Shown: positions 1 through 11,800, counted from the stretch's first letter. The stretch: DNA of 64,000 nt from Scolanthus callimorphus (GCA_033964015.1 CM066923.1:10033978-10097977); one strand, 5' to 3'. Program-made: numbers and translations. The notes: a model not told the origin generated them from the letters alone.

Positions 1-2502
1 TTGCCACTCCAAAGAGCACTCGGAGTAAAATGGAGTATAGAATCCGATAAGCTTGGTTTCCGAATAACGATTCCAGATCGTCCCGCCACTAGAAGAGGAA
101 TATTATCCTTATTAGCTCCGTATACGACCCTCTTGGGTTCGCCTCACCGTTTGTTCTTCCAGCTAAGGTCATTCTACGCGAGCTAAGCCGCAAGAAACTC
201 GATTGGGACGACGATATACCCAAGATCTATTTAGAGAGGTGGCGCAAATGGTTAATCGAGCTTCCCCGACTTGCTGAGTTTGCAACACCGAGATGCATTA
301 AGCCACAGGACGACTCTTCGATCTCGCATGCGCAATTACATCATTTCTCAGACGCTTCTGAAATTGGCTATGGTGCTGTTTCATACCTACGGATGGTCGA
401 TTCTGAAGGTGAAGTCTCCTGTACTTTCTTGATGGCTAAATCAAGAATCTCACCCATGAAGGCCATTACAATACCTGGACTCGAGTTGACGGCCGCCACC
501 GTCGCCGTCCGCCTTGACAAGATGATAAGGAAGGAGTTAGAGATCGAAGTAGGTGCTTCGCGTTTCTGGACTGATAGCACATCTGTACTCCGTTACTTAG
601 AGAATGAAGACAAAAGGTTTCACACCTTTGTTGCAAATCGTATAGCAACTATCCATGATAACTCGGTCACTTCGCAGTGGAAATTTGTTAGCACCCACGA
701 AAATCCTGCTGACACCTGCTCACGTGGGTTAAACGTGCACGCGTTTCTCACCTGCCAGCAGTGGATCAATGGTCCAGGGTTCCTTTGGCAAGACGAAGAA
801 GCATGGCCTCAACGTCCGAAAGGCATGGAGAAACTTGCAGATGATGATCTAGAAGTGAAGAGAGATACCATTTCGTTCGGCATAAGAGCAGATGTTGCTA
901 TGGCACTAACAGTTGATGATCTCATTAAGCGTTTTTCATCTTGGTTAAAACTGAAGAAGACAGTTGCTTGGATCTTAAGATACAAAAGCAAACTACTCCA
1001 ATCTTTGCGAAAGAGGAAGTCTTCTGATTCTAACTTAATCCTTTCCGACACCATCGTGCCTATCCAAGTACATGAAATGAGAAATGCTGAAAGAGCCATT
1101 ATACTTTACGTGCAGAGGAAGTCCTACCTTGATGAGATACGTCTTCTAGAAAATCAGAAAAGCAACAACCAGAAACGGAAAGAAGATCTAGAAAACAAGA
1201 AAAGCAACAACCAGAAACGGAAAGAAGACGTGCCCTCCGTAGGAAAATCAAGCGGCGTGTACAAGTTGAGTCCGTTGCTTATAAATGGCTTGTTATGTGT
1301 CGGAGGACGTTTAATGGAGGCCTCCATACCAGATGCAGCGAAGCATCAAGTTCTAATTCCGAAAGATTCCCACGTGGCAACGTTGCTTATCCGCCATTAT
1401 CATGAGCTGTCAGGGCATTCGGGACGTCAGTATGTCCTTTCACTATTACGAACCAAGTATTGGATCACCAGAGCAAGCTGCACTGTAAGGCGCATCTTAT
1501 CTTCGTGCGTTTCCTGCCGCCGCAGACAAGCTCCTACCGGTTCTCAAATGATGGCCGAGCTTCCTCCAGATCGTATGTTGTTTGACAAACCTCCTTTTAC
1601 GTCGACTGGAGTCGACTATTTTGGTCCCTTTCTAGTCAAGAGAGCAAGAACCCTGGTAAAACGGTACGGGGCTATTTTCACCTGTCTTACCTCACGCGCT
1701 GTCCATATCGAGGTAGCCCACAGCTTGGACACCCATTCATTCATAAACGCACTCAGGCGATTCATGGCACGAAGAGGCCAACCCGAAATCATCAGATCCG
1801 ACAATGGTACCAATCTCACAGCTGGAGAGAAGGAACTACGCGAGGCCTTGTTAGAATGGAATCAAGAACAGATACACAATTTCCTGTTACAGAAGGAGGT
1901 CAAGTGGATTTTCAATCCGCCTTCTGGTTCTCACTTTGGAGGCATCTGGGAAAGATGTATAAGAACAACTCGCAAGATTCTAAGCTCATTAACGAGGAGC
2001 AAAAACTCGACGACGAGGGAATTATCACCCTAATGTGTGAAGCGGAAAGCATTATAAACGGTCGCCCCATTACCCCAGTATCAGAAGATCATAACGATTT
2101 GGAGGCGTTGACCCCAAACCACCTTCTTCTTCTACGGTCAGAATCTCGACTTCCTCCCGGCATATTCCGAAAGGAGGACAACTATCCCCGTCGAAGGTGG
2201 CGACAGGTCCAATACATGGCAGACATTTTCTGGAACCGCTGGCGGAAAGAGTATATGCCTCTACTCCAAGCAAGACAGAAATGGCTACGACCAAGACGGA
2301 ACCTCACAGTGGGAGACATCGTTATAATTGCTGATTCCAATTCGCCTCGAAACGTATGGCCCTTGGCTAGGGTTATCAAGGTTCTACCAGACAAACGGGG
2401 CTACGTGAGACGTGCAATGGTAAGGACCAAATCCGAAGCCTTGAACGTCCTGTTAACAAGCTCTGCCTTCTAGTGGAAGGAGGAAACGAAAGCGCCGATT
2501 GA
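1..2502 (+). pseudogene. BEL/Pao retrotransposon pol, 3' part, frameshifted
   Basis: The translation gives, in order: the end of the reverse transcriptase/A17 region with an RNase H-like motif (FSDAS, about 340-360), an integrase zinc-binding HHCC region (about 1390-1530), an integrase core, and the C-terminal DUF5641-like domain (about 2030-2470). The integrase catalytic D, D and E can be placed in VDYFGP (about 1612), SDNGTN (about 1800) and GIWER (about 1940). The domain order RT-RNaseH-integrase-DUF5641 is typical of BEL/Pao elements. The reading frame is broken at least three times by what look like single-base losses, near 105-115 (frame 1 to frame 3), near 1993-2000 (frame 3 to frame 2) and near 2430-2440 (frame 2 to frame 1). 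The frame finally stops at 2500-2502. The 5' part (LTR, gag, protease, most of RT) lies outside the window. This is a dead copy. Confidence 0.9.
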
Positions 2503-2633
2503 AACGTGAGCAAGAGCGATGATCAAGAGAGCGAACAAAGAAAGAGAAAACAGAGAGACTAAGACGATGATGATGATGCATGAAATGCAATAAAATGACT
2601 TGTCAGTCATGAACAGTCTTGGACAGTTTAACA

Positions 2634-3055
2634 TGTTATAAGTTCTTAATGGAACATTGATCAAGTGAACATTTATTTATTTATTTATTATTTATTACGA
2701 TATAGTTATCGGATCCTAATATGAACAGTTTATGTGCCTTAGAAGCCACATGGGCGCGGGAATGAAGGATCCTCAGGTATTTTGTAGGCCTAATCAAGGT
2801 ATGTGACGTTCATCTTTGTTTTTCTTTGTGTAAAATCACTTGTTTGTTTTTCCCGCCCCTTCCATAATTTGTAATGTAAATCAGTTCCTTTAAGCTTCCG
2901 CGTTTATGTAAATTTCTTTAGTCGTCTTTCGCTGGCCTTTGGTTCCCTACGATTTGTAAGTATTAGTCCATTTCCTACCTATTTTTGTTATTTGACCTAC
3001 ACTATGTAACACAGCTTTCCTGTCTTTTGTCATCCTAGTAAACCATTACACAACA
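2634..3055 (+). repeat. possible 3' LTR of the BEL/Pao element
   Basis: A block of about 422 bp starts with TGTTATAAG and ends with TTACACAACA, giving the TGTT...AACA ends expected of an LTR. It lies about 130 bp after the pol stop codon. The 5' LTR is outside the window, so the limits cannot be checked, and no clear polypurine tract directly precedes the start. Confidence 0.35.
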
Positions 3056-3095
3056 CAGTAAAAATGCGTTTATTCTATGGGATCGCAAAATCCTA

Positions 3096-4060
3096 TAGTA
3101 ACTGCAAGAGTATAGTGTGCGCAGTATAGCTGCAAGGGTATAGTTTTCGCAGTATAGTTGCAAGGGGTAATAGTGTGCGCAGTAGTAGCTGCAAGGGTAA
3201 TAGTGTGCGCAGTAGTAGTGCATGGGGTAATAGTGTGCGAAGTTGTAGCTGCATGGGATAATTGTGTGTACAATAGTAGCTGCACGGGGTAATAGTGTGC
3301 GCAGTAGTAGCTGCAAGTGGTAATAGTGTGCGCAGTAGTAGCTGCATGGACATAGTACGCGCAGTGGTAACTGCAGAGTTATAGTGTGCGCAGTAGTAGC
3401 TGCAAGGGTAATAGTGTTCGCAGTAGTAGTTGCAAGGGGTAATAGTGTGCGCAGTAGTAGCTGCAAGGGTAATAGTGTGCGCAGTAGTAGCTGCATGGGG
3501 TAATAGTGTACGCAATAGTAGCTGCAACGGTAATAGTGTGCGCAGTAGTAGTTGCAAGGGTAATAGTGTGCGCAGTAGTAGCTGCAAGGTAATAGTGTGC
3601 GCAGTAGTAGCTGCATGGGGTAATAGTATGCGCGGTAGTAGCTGCATGGGGTAATAGTGTGCGCAGTAGCAGCTGCACGGGTAATAGTGTGCGCAGCATA
3701 GCTGCATGGGATAATAGTGTGCGCAGTAGTAGCTACAGGGCTAATATGGCGCATAGTAGTAGCTGCCAGTGTAATAGTTGCGCGGTAGTAGCTGCAGGCG
3801 TAAAAGTGTGCGCAGTAGTAGCTGCAGGGGTAATGGTATGCGCGCTCAGTAGTAGCTGCAAAGGGTAATCGTGTGCGCAGTAGTAGCTGCTTGGGGTAAT
3901 AGTATGCGCAGTTGTGGCTGCATAGTGTAATACTGTGGGCATTAATAACTACAAGGGGTAATAGTGTGCACAGTAGTAGCTAATAGGGACATTAGTGTGC
4001 GCAGTATTAGCTAGAAGGGGGATCGTTGTACGCAGTGGTAGCTATTAGGGTATCTTCGTG
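3096..4060. repeat. 30/31-bp minisatellite
   Basis: About 30 tandem copies of a 30-31 bp unit (TAGTGTGCGCAGTAGTAGCT plus GCAAGGGGTAA). Copies are most regular at 3290-3720 and decay towards both edges, with remnants to about 4150. Long open frames on both strands here (for example 3035-3754 minus) are by-products of the repeat. Confidence 0.92.
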
Positions 4061-4330
4061 ACAGTAAGATGTCAGCGATACTCGCTACGGGAGGTGATAA
4101 TATTCGTAATTGCAGACACGAGGAATAGAGTAGTAACTGCAATGGTTGGTTGGGTGCGCAATATAGATATAGTTGTGGGTGCCTATATAGCAGGCGCAAC
4201 AGATAACAATGTAAGCATGTCGTAGTGTCTGCTAATAGCACCATAGTAATTTCTTTTTCTTCCCCTTTTCACCCTCTTGTAGCCAGACCGGGTCAAAGTA
4301 TTAGAAGACAGGGTAAAAGCCATGGAATAA

Positions 4331-4801
4331 GAGAGGGCATCTGAGAGCTGCACTGTCGCATTAGCTTCCTTGAGGCGTTACCTTAACAGGCATATCACAA
4401 TGTTCGACCGGCTAGAGGTTATCGAACTCTTGCAGGCTCTTGTGAGGACATCACGTTCCCAGGCCCATGAGAAAGCGGAGAAGTATTCAGCCGCCCTCGA
4501 TGAAGTCACTGCTAGGCTCTCGTCTATCGAGGATGCTCAGCTCCAGCGGTTATTGGTCGGCCTTCTTGGTGACCCCATCCGCGCCAAAATGGCCAATGAA
4601 GCTGCCTCGATTTTGAAGGGAGGGACCAAGCCTCAGCCGCTGTTGGGGCGTACCCTCAGGAGGAACAGCTCAGCCCCGTACCAATACGTGCAATGTTATA
4701 ATTGTTACAAGTGGGGTCATTATACTAGAAGTTGCCCTCTCCGAACCCAGCAAAGGGGAAGGAATTCGGGCCGAGGACTGTGGAATGGAGCTCAGTACTA
4801 A
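4331..4801 (+). pseudogene. gag-like zinc-knuckle open frame
   Basis: An open frame of about 156 codons contains a CCHC zinc knuckle (CYNCYKWGHYTRSC, about 4694-4735), followed by an Arg/Gly-rich tail and a stop. The N-terminal half is charged and helical. A pyrimidine-rich acceptor-like site (CCTCTTGTAG) ends at about 4280, but the frame from there meets a TAA at 4328-4330. There is no ATG near the start of the open part. Zinc knuckles of this type occur in retroelement Gag proteins and in some cellular RNA-binding proteins. I do not recognise the family. A retroelement Gag relic is most likely, but no pol belonging to it is seen nearby. Confidence 0.45.
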
Positions 4802-5007
4802 CTTTCCTTATCTGAACTGTACCCTGGATAATAAAAGTAATAGATAATAAAGATATAAACTAAGCAATGAGCTGGGATGTACAACCAGTCTGAATGAATT
4901 ATAATTAAAGGTTCTTTGCATTTACGAAGTTTGCGCTCGTACTTAGACCACCTTTTATACAGCATAATTGTTTGGTTAGTATATTCTTAGGCATCTATTC
5001 TCCACCC

Positions 5008-5083
5008 TTTATCCCTTCGGTGATCGGGGGGGCCTTAATAGCGTCCACATGGACATAGTCCAAATCCGGATCACCGAAGGGTT
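5008..5083. repeat. inverted repeat with GGTGATC/GATCACC arms
   Basis: CCCTTCGGTGATC at about 5010 is mirrored by GATCACCGAAGGG at about 5069, with about 45 bp between the arms. It could form a hairpin or be a transposon remnant. Confidence 0.6.
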
Positions 5084-5194
5084 GGGTTCCTTGTGTTTTC
5101 GTCTTGTCTCCTTGTTCGTCACCTTGGCCTTTTCGTTCATTTCTATGCAAATTGCCCCTCATTCGCAACAAGAGTTCACCTGGCTAAACCAACG

Positions 5195-5708
5195 TTAAGG
5201 CCGTTGTCGTTTTTCTTCGGAGCATCTCACAAGGAGCCCAACCCTTCGTTGGTCCTTTCTCCAGAAATGGTAGTCAAGCCTTGAGAGGTTATAGTTTTCG
5301 ACCCCGATCACTTCAGAGCGGGAAATATCTATCGTTACTTTCGTGTTTGGGAGAGGTTGTTTTCCAGTTATCACTGCGGTGAGGGTACTTTCTCGGCGTG
5401 ATGGTTTAAGTCGCAGGCATTTCTTCCAACCTTTAAAGGTCAGTTTACGAGCAAAAACCCTGATTTCAGTTCCCCTCCACCCGTAGTGCTTACCCAGCCA
5501 CAAGAACTCCCGGGTCTCATCGGGAATTTTGTTGATATGTGGAGAAGTGGGCAAAGTCGACCCTCCACACTTGGTAGTACCCCTCACAGTCGAACCGCCC
5601 AAGACTAGGCTGTGCCATGACGAGCGGAATATGGACCTTTGGATTCAAGATCTCCAATTCAAGTGAGACCATGTCGGTAATCTCCCGCGTTATGTATTCC
5701 CCAGTCAT
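5195..5708 (-). pseudogene. unrecognised protein-like open frames joined by a probable frameshift
   Basis: On the minus strand an open frame beginning at 5708 overlaps a second one (5602-5195, 135 codons) in another frame. The second has a mixed, protein-like composition rich in basic residues and tryptophan. The switch would lie around 5520-5600. No domain was recognised. It runs opposite to the zinc-knuckle frame at 4331-4801 and may belong to the same dead mobile element or be chance. Confidence 0.25.
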
Positions 5709-5774
5709 GTTCAGACCCCTCGTCTTACACCTTTTTCGGGCTCTAATACAAAGGCATGTATTTCGTATTCCTCA

Positions 5775-6113
5775 CATGTGCCTTTCTATCAGCTCGGGTT
5801 GGCTGTGTCTAATGCGGTTCGATCATGGGAGTGCCGGTCTCGCTCTATATAGACCGACATGTGGACCAGTTGTTTCTACCTCCCTCTCATGTACCTTTCT
5901 ATAAGCTCGGGTTGGCTGTGTCTAATGCGGTTCGATCATGGGAGTGCCGGTCTCGCTCTATACAGACCGACGTGTGGGCCAGTTGTTCATACCTCCCTCT
6001 CATGTGCCTTTCTATAAGCTCGGGTTGGCTGTGTCTAATGCGGTTCGATCATGGGAGTGCCGGTCTCGCTCTATACAGACCGACGTGTGGGCCAGTTGTT
6101 TATACCTCCCCCT
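5775..6113. repeat. three tandem copies of a 113-bp unit
   Basis: Copies at about 5775-5887, 5888-6000 and 6001-6113 share CTTTCTATAAGCTCGGG and TCTCGCTCTATACAGACCG. The anchor TTTCTAT recurs at 5783, 5896 and 6009, exactly 113 bp apart. The overlapping plus-strand open frames at 5617-6183 come from this repeat. Confidence 0.93.
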
Positions 6114-6471
6114 CATGAGAGTGTCCTTCAATCATGTACGCGCGGAAGCGGCAACGTATATTATATGCCTATTCGTAAGCTAGCGATCCCTGGAGAATAG
6201 TCGAGCTGCTCTATGATCCCGACAATTAGGAAATCCACACGTGTATTATATAACAACCAAAGCTGTATTTAAACTGCACGCGTTGCAGTTCGCATCTCAG
6301 AGATTAACACAAAAGTGAACGTAAAAGTTTATAAAGTTTAACCAACTCTTAAAGATTAGGAATTCTGAGTGATGGGAGAGATGTGCTCTTTATTTGGTTC
6401 ACGCGCACCCGTAGTGCGGACAATAGGGCTTAAGCTTGCAAACATAGCAAATGACGTGTTACGCGGCAGGA

Positions 6472-6534
6472 GCGATCACCTCCCATAACTTAATTCCCGT
6501 GACGGGGTAATAGGTATGCAGTGAGGATAAGATA
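6472..6534. repeat. 63-bp direct repeat, copy 1
   Basis: Nearly identical to 6796-6858 (GCGATCACCTCCCATAACTT onwards). Just after copy 1 the motif ATGCAGTGAG is mirrored by CTCACTGCAT, making a hairpin at about 6517-6551. The 260 bp between the copies have no recognisable gene. Confidence 0.88.
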
Positions 6535-6795
6535 CTATTCTCACTGCATACATTATTGCCACGCCACGAAAGAATTTGAACAACAACCCAAATATGGAGT
6601 CTTGGGAGTCTGCGCGTTGTAGACAACATGTTTGGCAGCGTGGTTTCACAATCAGTCACCCATTTCCCTGAGTTCGGTTCGCAAGAAGCTGCCGCCGGGG
6701 AGTCAGCAAAGCCGTGAAGTTCACCCACCCACCTCCCCTGGTGGTGGTCGACACCACGCCTCGCATGCTCACCGCATGCCTATTACCCGGCAGTC

Positions 6796-6858
6796 GCGAT
6801 CACCTCCCATAACTTAATTCCCGTGACGGGGTAATAGGTATGCAGTGAGGATAAGATA
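6796..6858. repeat. 63-bp direct repeat, copy 2
   Basis: Second copy of 6472-6534. It could be the 3' LTR-like end of a small element or a local duplication. Nothing coding was recognised in 6190-7110. Confidence 0.88.
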
Positions 6859-7114
6859 CAAATGTTGAGCGCTAAATGTGCCCTAGTTTAGCCGTAGCTT
6901 TAGGACTTTAATTGTGCGAGTTCTACGAGCGCATTCCAATCGCGTCAGTTCCTCCCGCCCTTGCTGAATGCTGAAACGTTTTAGGGCTGTGACTAGACTT
7001 AGCCTCGGAAGTTATAAATTGACACGTGTGTAAGGTTTTCTGAGCGATTGGCTCAGTTCAACTATGAACACAAAAAGTACGAATGTTTGATCATGTCTAA
7101 AGTAGCTTGTCATA

Positions 7115-7760
7115 GAGCGGATTTCACATGACTGTCAAGACTTGTTATGTAATTGCGATTGCTTTGCGTTCTCATTGGCTACTCGTTTTTCTCAGCCAAT
7201 CAAATTCTGTAGTAAATACAATTGTGTAATTACTTAGTAATTAGTTCGGCTTGCAATTGGCTGAGAAAAAAGCCATTTGGGAGCAAGTGGTGATTTCTCT
7301 CGATTCTGATTGGCTAGTGATTGCTCAATTGCAATAGAGTCCTAAAGTGATGACGTCACAAAAACAAAATTTTAAATTTAGCAATATTTGTTCCTTGACT
7401 TCGAAAGGGCATATCGATTGAAAGCTACACACTAAAAATGAGGTGAATCGGATGAAACGCGACCGAGATATGGCCCCCTGAATACATAATTTTCTTTAAC
7501 AAATCACTGTATTTTTGGTTCAGTTCATAAAGTTATGAACTGAGTCCAAAATACAGTGATTTGTTAAAGAAAATTATGTATTCAGCGGGCCATAGCTCGG
7601 TCGCGTTTCAACCGATTCACCTCATTTTTTGCATGCAACGTTCTTCGAAGTTGGTCTTTCATTATCTGTGGACTAAAATCTGAAATTCGAAATTTTTCAA
7701 ATTTGTGACGTCACACTTTAGGACTCTATTATTTTCACGACAGTCATGTGAAAACCGCTC
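7115..7760. mobile_element. outer MITE with GAGCGG termini, TA target site
   Basis: GAGCGGATTTCACATGACTG at 7115 is mirrored by CAGTCATGTGAAAACCGCTC ending at 7760. TA flanks both ends (7113-7114 and 7761-7762). The element is about 646 bp and has a second MITE inside it. Confidence 0.88.
7337..7726. mobile_element. inner palindromic MITE (390 bp), TA target site
   Basis: Termini GAGTCCTAAAGTG and CACTTTAGGACTC are flanked by TA at 7335-7336 and 7727-7728. The two halves are complementary over most of their length and meet at a hairpin centre (TCATAAAGTTATGA) near 7530. It sits within the MITE at 7115-7760. Confidence 0.93.
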
Positions 7761-7762
7761 TA

Positions 7763-8777
7763 TATACCGTTTCCGGGAAACGTTGTCACCCAAAAAGCCT
7801 ATAAGCTTGAAGCGCAGATAATGGGGGCATTAAAACTGCTACTGTTTGATCTGAATTCAGACAGTTATCGCAACCACAGGTAAAATCATCAAATTTCAGC
7901 ACATTTCTAAGTGTGTTTGTTTCTAATATTTTACAGAAATTCAAATAAATCTTTACCCATACTCCCTAGCGCACCAAGCTTTGGTGCTTTTTCCAGTGAC
8001 AACGTATCCCGGAAACGGTATATATTACGATCTTGTCAAATTTAAACACCAGCACACAAATCTCCAATTACTTCTAGTATATAAGACATATTGGCGCTGT
8101 ACAAACTTTCTGACGCTGTCTGTACGTTTTCTCAACTTGCAAACTCAACGACATGTAAATTCTCATAATTTATTTTAAAATAGACGTTTCTTAGAGTACA
8201 TGCTTTGTACATTGCAGTCATAAATATGCCAATAATTTGGAATTAAGACAGCTAGTTTGGAAATTGATTTTCTGGGGGATAATATAAATTTCGTCAAATT
8301 ACTACAACAAAATTGTAGTAATTCCATGGACCTGTTCAAATAACTGGCAACAAAGTGATGTGGATACAGTTTATCTTGCTTACGACCATAATTGTCCAAC
8401 TGAAATAGGTGTATTTACAGATCAATAATTCAATCTATAGATTCGGCACACTCTGAATGAAGAGGAGTTCACTAAATGTCCAAGGTCGCCGTGACTTGGT
8501 GTCACGCAACTGAGTGACAAAGACGAGTTGCGTGACCGGGCACAAGACGGGTTCTCCACCGTTTCATTATATGACGCAAACGTTAAAACGCAGGAGCCAA
8601 GGTTTCTAGGAACGCGTGACGGAGTCTAAGTATCCTTTTCACACGACGACAACGTTCCGAAGAATCTCAATAACGCGTGACTCAGTGTTGCGTGACAATT
8701 TGTTGTTTCTTGTACAAGCTCTCTATCAGCAGTGGGCCAGGCGCCGTGTAGGACATTGAAGTGAAATAAGATGAATT
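7763..8777. other. non-coding stretch before DNAJC3 3' end
   Basis: No gene was recognised. It contains a short inverted repeat (GTCACGCAACT at about 8501 with AGTTGCGTGAC at about 8526). A reverse-strand AATAAA at 8169-8174 could serve the DNAJC3 transcript but is about 650 bp from its stop. Confidence 0.5.
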
Positions 8778-8781
8778 TGAC

Positions 8782-8838
8782 ATTCCACTTCAACTAAACC
8801 ATCAAAGCATGACGGTCATGGTTTAGTTGAAGTGGAAT
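8782..8838. repeat. perfect 20-bp hairpin spanning the DNAJC3 stop codon
   Basis: Arms at 8782-8801 and 8819-8838 are perfectly complementary over 20 bp, with a 17-bp spacer. Weaker complementarity extends further out. The DNAJC3 stop codon (8823-8825) and the last codons lie inside one arm, so the mRNA would fold a strong hairpin at its stop codon. Confidence 0.93.
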
Positions 8839-11800
8839 TTGAAATTGAAGCCGTTTCCAAACGGGAAGCCCCCGTGACCCTGTGGCCATCCCCCTCCTGT
8901 TTGAGACTCAGGGTCCAATGGGTCCTCGCCCGCGTCGTACTTGGCTCTTTTTTCTGTGAAGAACAAAGTGCACAAACGGCGGGTTTATTAATGTATAGGA
9001 ATGAAGAGCTGTCCACATTACTTGCTAAACATGCCAGGGAGACTTACCCAGCGAGGTGGCATTCTCCTGGTATAAAGGGCGTAACTTTTTGACGAGGAAT
9101 AGGCTAACTGGCAGTTCATTAAGGGGAGTGCTTGCTTGTCAGTGGTTATCAGAAAATTCGTAGCTTTAAAGGAAGAAGGGCTTTACCAGTAACATGAAAC
9201 TACACGCGACAATATCAGTGTAGTTCACGTTACCGACTCTATTGCCGGACACCCATTTAGGGCTTTCTCGTTTTCTTTGAGAAGGCATTTAAAGAGATGT
9301 TTAAAGACTTGAAGGAGATGCCTTGCAATATTGCATAGCAAACAACAAGGAAGGCAAGAAGGAAGCCGGGAAACAAACAAAAAACTAGGAAAACAAACAT
9401 GGAAGGAACGAAGAAAAGTAAGAAGTACTAGCAAGCAAGCAAGCAAACAAACAATAAAGCCAGGAATCATGCAAGTAAAACGAGCAATCAAAAACAATCA
9501 AACAAGCGTTGGGATATAGCCTACCTGGATCACTGAGCACTTCCTTGGCGGCTGCGATGTCAATAAACATTTTCTCCGCTTTTTTCTTCTCTTCTCCTTT
9601 ATAATGATCTGGATGCCATTTGACCGCCAACTTTCGGTACGCTCTGTTGATGTCGCGTTTGTTACAATTTCTGTCGAAAGAGTTGGAAAAGAAGTGGTCA
9701 CGTAAAAAAGAGCTTCAAAAATGTGTCTCAAGGCCACCACACACGGGCCGATTTTTCGTCGCAAGACAACAAATCCTGACCGATCGGCTCGTGTGTGGTG
9801 ACTCGCGACAAGCTTGCGACAAAACATCGCGCGCCGCCACACACGAGACGATTGTTTGTCGGCGACGATTTGAAAATCAAACATGTTTGATAAGACGAGC
9901 GGACGAAAAATCTTGTCGTAAGCTCGTCGCGGGTCACCACACACGAGCCGATCAGTCAGGATTTTTTGTCTTGCGACGAAATATCGGCCCGTGTGTGGCG
10001 GCGCGCGATAATCTTACGACAGAAAATCCTGTTGGAATCGGCCCGTGTGTGTGGCGGCCTTTAGGAAACTCCATCAGGATCGAGTAGTTGAAGGTCGACA
10101 AACTGGACGCAAACTACTAAATTATTTCATTTCAAAGTCGGATTTTTTTTGACTTGCCTTTTTAGTCCAAGAATCTTGTAGTAATCTCTCTTTTGTGATT
10201 GTTTAAGAAGTCTTTGTGCTCTTTCTAAGCCTTCCTGGACCTACATAATACAAGCGGGACTACACATAAGACCTGGATATAATGGACAACTTGCGTTGTT
10301 TTACGTTGGCACGCGAATCACAGTATTCTCATTTCCCGTGGTATGTCGGGGGCATATAGCAAGCACCCTCCTAAAAACGGCTTATTTTTTATGTTTAAGG
10401 GATCCCTGTTTTGTATATATGAATTTTAAAGTTGTTGGTAAACATTTAACTGTTCCTTTTTACCAGGAAATACAGCCGATTGCGTTTGACTGTTGAACCC
10501 CAACAGTTCGCACGTTATGTTTGAACGTTGCGTTTCTAGGATGGAACGAGACGTTTCTATGGAGGACCCAAGAGTTCTGTCTTCTCTGATTGGTCAGTGA
10601 AAATAAACATGGCGGTTGCCCTTAGAAACGTCTCACTTTTTCTTTCACAATGAAACGTTCAAACGTAACGTGCGAACTGTTTGGGTTAAACAGTCAAACG
10701 CAATCGGCTGTACCTTGAATGGTCAAGGGGCGTAGTCAGGATTTGAGAAAGAGGGGGACACATCTGTACAAATGTATGCTGCCCTTTTCCAGCTTACCAA
10801 TTTTTTTCTTAATGTTTACTGTATTTTTCTTCTAAAAGGGAGGGAGGTTACAGGACCCTATTACTAGCTATGCCCCTGCCAATAATGTTTCTTTGAACCC
10901 AGCTCAGACATACCTTATGAAGGTGCTCATTAATGTTCTTAGCTTTCTGATAATCACTAACTGCTTCATTATACATTTCATCTTTGATATAAGCCTCTGC
11001 CCGATCACAAAGTGCATCCACATCATTTTCGTCTAAAGCCAAGGCCTTGTTACACTCCTCTATAGCCTCAGGGATGAGATCCAGCTGGAAAACAACAGCA
11101 AAACTGCTTTAGTAACTCGAAGATTCCTAAAATTTTATTGTTTCTGTAATGTTCACATTTAAACCTTTGGGAACTTGAAGCACCTCCTCTTTTGGGGGGT
11201 GCTTCAAGTATTAGCTTTCGTGGCTTCTCGCAGGCACGGCGGAGCCAGGGCCCCCCCAATCGAAATATGCTCCATGGTGCCTGTCTCGCTGCTGTTTCTT
11301 AACCATTTTACATCCCTTCGCAGTGCATATTCACAAATTTACTAATTTTTAGGTGCTCTTTTCAGTGCCTGGATGGATGTTTGCCAAATTGCTGATTTTA
11401 TAAGATCAAGAAACCATGGAGGGGCCGATTCTGTTGGTAACGTCGGAAATCAGAGCCATGCAACTCAAAAGGAAAACGGTAAAGGAGTTGTTAAAATATA
11501 TTGTGGTTTTCAAGATTCCCACCTTCATATTACAATGGCAAAGTTGCCTTCTTGCTTTCCCAACAATTGGCCTAATTTTAGACTCGGTCTTGAGAGCTTT
11601 CTTCAATTTTTCAACAGCATCATAATATCTGAAAAAAGAAAACAAGCATGTACAATTATACAAGAAAAAGACACCAGTTGGCTGTCTAGTGGTACTAGTC
11701 TCTTACATAACATGGTAATATATGCTTATTTCTATTTAATTCCCATTAATTCACCATCTGTGGAGGGTTTTTAGAACACTAAATAGATTCAATCCCTGTG

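Noticed and set aside
3096..4060. Regular repeats as a CRISPR-like array
   Set aside because: Units are directly adjacent with no unique spacers, in a eukaryotic context.
6240..6860. Possible LTR and primer-binding site around TTTGGCAGCGTGG
   Set aside because: No matching second LTR, and the 63-bp direct repeats are too short and lack LTR ends.
7861..7905. Minus-strand segment reading KFDD after an AG, as candidate last DNAJC3 exon
   Set aside because: Frame and phase do not fit, and the true last exon with GEDPLDPES and FKFHFN was found at 8823-8953.
8816..9092. Two overlapping 66- and 86-codon frames
   Set aside because: Wrong-frame readings of the last DNAJC3 exon (8823-8953) and its flank.
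9498..10087. Open frames of 148 and 155 codons across 9498-10087
   Set aside because: They run through the foldback MITE and the J-domain exon in wrong frames; the real exon is 9525-9670.
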